Source of the DNA: Gammaproteobacteria bacterium
Lineage (GTDB): Bacteria > Pseudomonadota > Gammaproteobacteria > Eutrophobiales > Eutrophobiaceae
NCBI GenBank assembly: GCA_003645215.1
Contig: QNEM01000001.1
Span: 1 to 54,275, forward strand
Reading direction: 5' to 3'
DNA length: 54,275 nucleotides
The notes beneath the pieces are model-generated. The model made no database searches. It saw nothing but the letters and a program-made list of their open reading frames with translations, and had not been told where the DNA came from. Both the position numbers and the translations under genes were made by a program. Of this stretch, positions 53,240 to 54,275 are shown one piece after another (the stretch's first letter is position 1; each line of letters begins with the position of its first letter).

Positions 53240-54275
53240 TTATTTAACAACTGACCAGATGGCCCACATTATCCTGGATAAGATATTATATGGATGGGCA
53301 GTCGACTTTTTACTTTCAGGATTATTTATAACCTGGTTTATACGCTTTGTTTGCCACATGCGGATAAGTTTTGGATATTCGGATCCCAGCATTAAACATT
53401 GCTTTAATTCACCAAGCGCATCTGCCTGAGGCAATGCCTCCATTTGCTGTTTCGTGAGAGATGAAATATCAATTTCACCGATTGAAGTCGGAATGGCATA
53501 GTAGTTCCGGTTGAACTTTACGATATTAAAATTCATATAGCCTGATTCAATTAATATAGGCGTATCTGAAAAATTGATATCAGCGAGTAATAATGGCCTT
53601 TCCTGAAATTCTTTTGCTCGTTTAGGAATATAGTTGCTAATAGTTTCATCTATATACTCATAACCGAGGTTTTTCATAAAATCCTGATCCAGCTTATTAA
53701 ACCTGGTGAAGTGCCTTTCTTCAAAACAATCAAGATGTTGACCAATTTTTCCAGCATTGAATGTAGGAGAGTCTTTATCAAAAATATTATCTACATATTT
53801 TTCAGGGTCCCCCGGGATATGTAATTTTAATTGCAAAGACCAGATGAGATTTTGCTGCTGCTGCTGATCCCCACCTCCAGATACACCAACAAGTTCTTCA
53901 AATGAAACAGGGAGCACATTGGGGAAATCCAGGTATGCAATAAAGTTTCCAACACGATCTCTAATGGAGCCCAATAGCCATGGATCATCTATTAATCTCT
54001 CCAGGCGATCTCCGAAAGATAACTGTTGTAGATACCCGGAGTAAATTGTTGCACCTTCTTTATGATAATAATTTGCCTCCGATACCAGAATATCCAGAGG
54101 GTTTCTATAAATCATGATTGTTGGAGTAGTGGCAAATGGATGGTCCCTGTTTCCAAAAGGTGATCTGCGTACAGTATCTATAAAAAAGTCACGGGCACTG
54201 GTATGTGAATTTGAATATTCCAGACAATACCAGGTTCCTGGTTGTGGTGAATAAGTTAACTCCCCTCCGGCCTTA
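53240..54275 (-). CDS. Sulfotransferase family protein (5' end outside window)
   Basis: The frame stays open from the stop at 53240 to the right edge (345 codons), so the first ATG at 54115 is not the true start; upstream codons read KAGGELTYSPQPGTWYC. The 3'-phosphate motif is TPTIMIYRNPLDILVSEANY, with PVSFEELVG and the C-terminal GKIGQHLDCFEERHFTRF, all typical of PAPS-dependent sulfotransferases. The 5'-phosphosulfate loop should lie near or beyond the edge. A QQQQQ tract is present. Probably sulfates the glycan made by the neighbours. Confidence 0.85.
   Translation of the reverse strand, partial: KAGGELTYSPQPGTWYCLEYSNSHTSARDFFIDTVRRSPFGNRDHPFATTPTIMIYRNPLDILVSEANYYHKEGATIYSGYLQQLSFGDRLERLIDDPWLLGSIRDRVGNFIAYLDFPNVLPVSFEELVGVSGGGDQQQQQNLIWSLQLKLHIPGDPEKYVDNIFDKDSPTFNAGKIGQHLDCFEERHFTRFNKLDQDFMKNLGYEYIDETISNYIPKRAKEFQERPLLLADINFSDTPILIESGYMNFNIVKFNRNYYAIPTSIGEIDISSLTKQQMEALPQADALGELKQCLMLGSEYPKLIRMWQTKRINQVINNPESKKSTAHPYNILSRIMWAIWSVVK

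Noticed and set aside
53851..53866. CTG repeat (QQQQQ) in the sulfotransferase gene as a phase-variable tract
   Set aside because: A triplet repeat cannot shift the frame, and five units are too few to suggest active variation.

Overview
The window reads as a gammaproteobacterial chromosome of moderate to low G+C. The evidence is gene order: ubiE-ubiJ-ubiB behind hslVU, dapF-DUF484-xerC, purM divergent from a DUF2066 gene followed by hda, and trmJ divergent from suhB are all typical of that class. I could not fix the genus. No rRNA, tRNA, CRISPR array or complete insertion sequence was found.

Region 1 (1-12.3 kb, minus strand) is a long co-directional run. Read in transcription order it holds two peptide-transporter permeases, the cell-wall recycling glucosaminidase NagZ, a TraB/GumN-like protein, an MscS channel, dapF, a DUF484 gene and xerC. 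A good sigma-32-type promoter then precedes hslV-hslU, followed by a DUF971 gene and ubiE-ubiJ-ubiB (ubiB runs off the left edge). Region 2 (12.3-19.5 kb) has a 266-bp inverted-repeat element, a small membrane protein, a DUF3106-like protein / ECF sigma factor / DUF3619-like set, rsgA, and an orphan GspG-like pseudopilin next to a GGDEF-EAL protein. Region 3 (19.6-29 kb, minus) carries an apparently exported Pcm, a truncated haemoglobin, an L,D-transpeptidase, a peptide-binding lipoprotein, rlmD, a PolB-type exonuclease, cysM, rimI, a family 4 uracil-DNA glycosylase and leuA.

Region 4 (29-34.4 kb, minus) is branched-chain amino acid and phospholipid metabolism: ilvB-ilvH-ilvC with a clear terminator, a Psd-like gene that lacks the expected catalytic residues, pssA, and leuA behind an unannotated leucine-rich leader peptide and a chain of alternative hairpins. 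Region 5 (34.6-45.6 kb) is housekeeping: proS, acylphosphatase, a 535-residue protein of unknown function with a PilZ-like tail, YihY, ArsC-like, WrbA-like, hda, DUF2066, purM, trmJ and suhB. Region 6 (45.6 kb to the right edge) is a surface-glycan cluster (GDP-fucose synthase, five glycosyltransferase-type proteins, a methyltransferase and a sulfotransferase). It becomes visibly A+T richer to the right, as is common for O-antigen or capsule loci.

The observations I rate highest are the leucine leader and hairpin chain upstream of leuA, the Psd homologue without its processing serine, the ECF sigma gene whose conserved N-terminus lies upstream of any ATG/GTG/TTG, the signal-peptide-bearing Pcm, and a family of small inverted-repeat elements (two ~265-bp copies in opposite orientation, a related 158-bp element, and one stray end).
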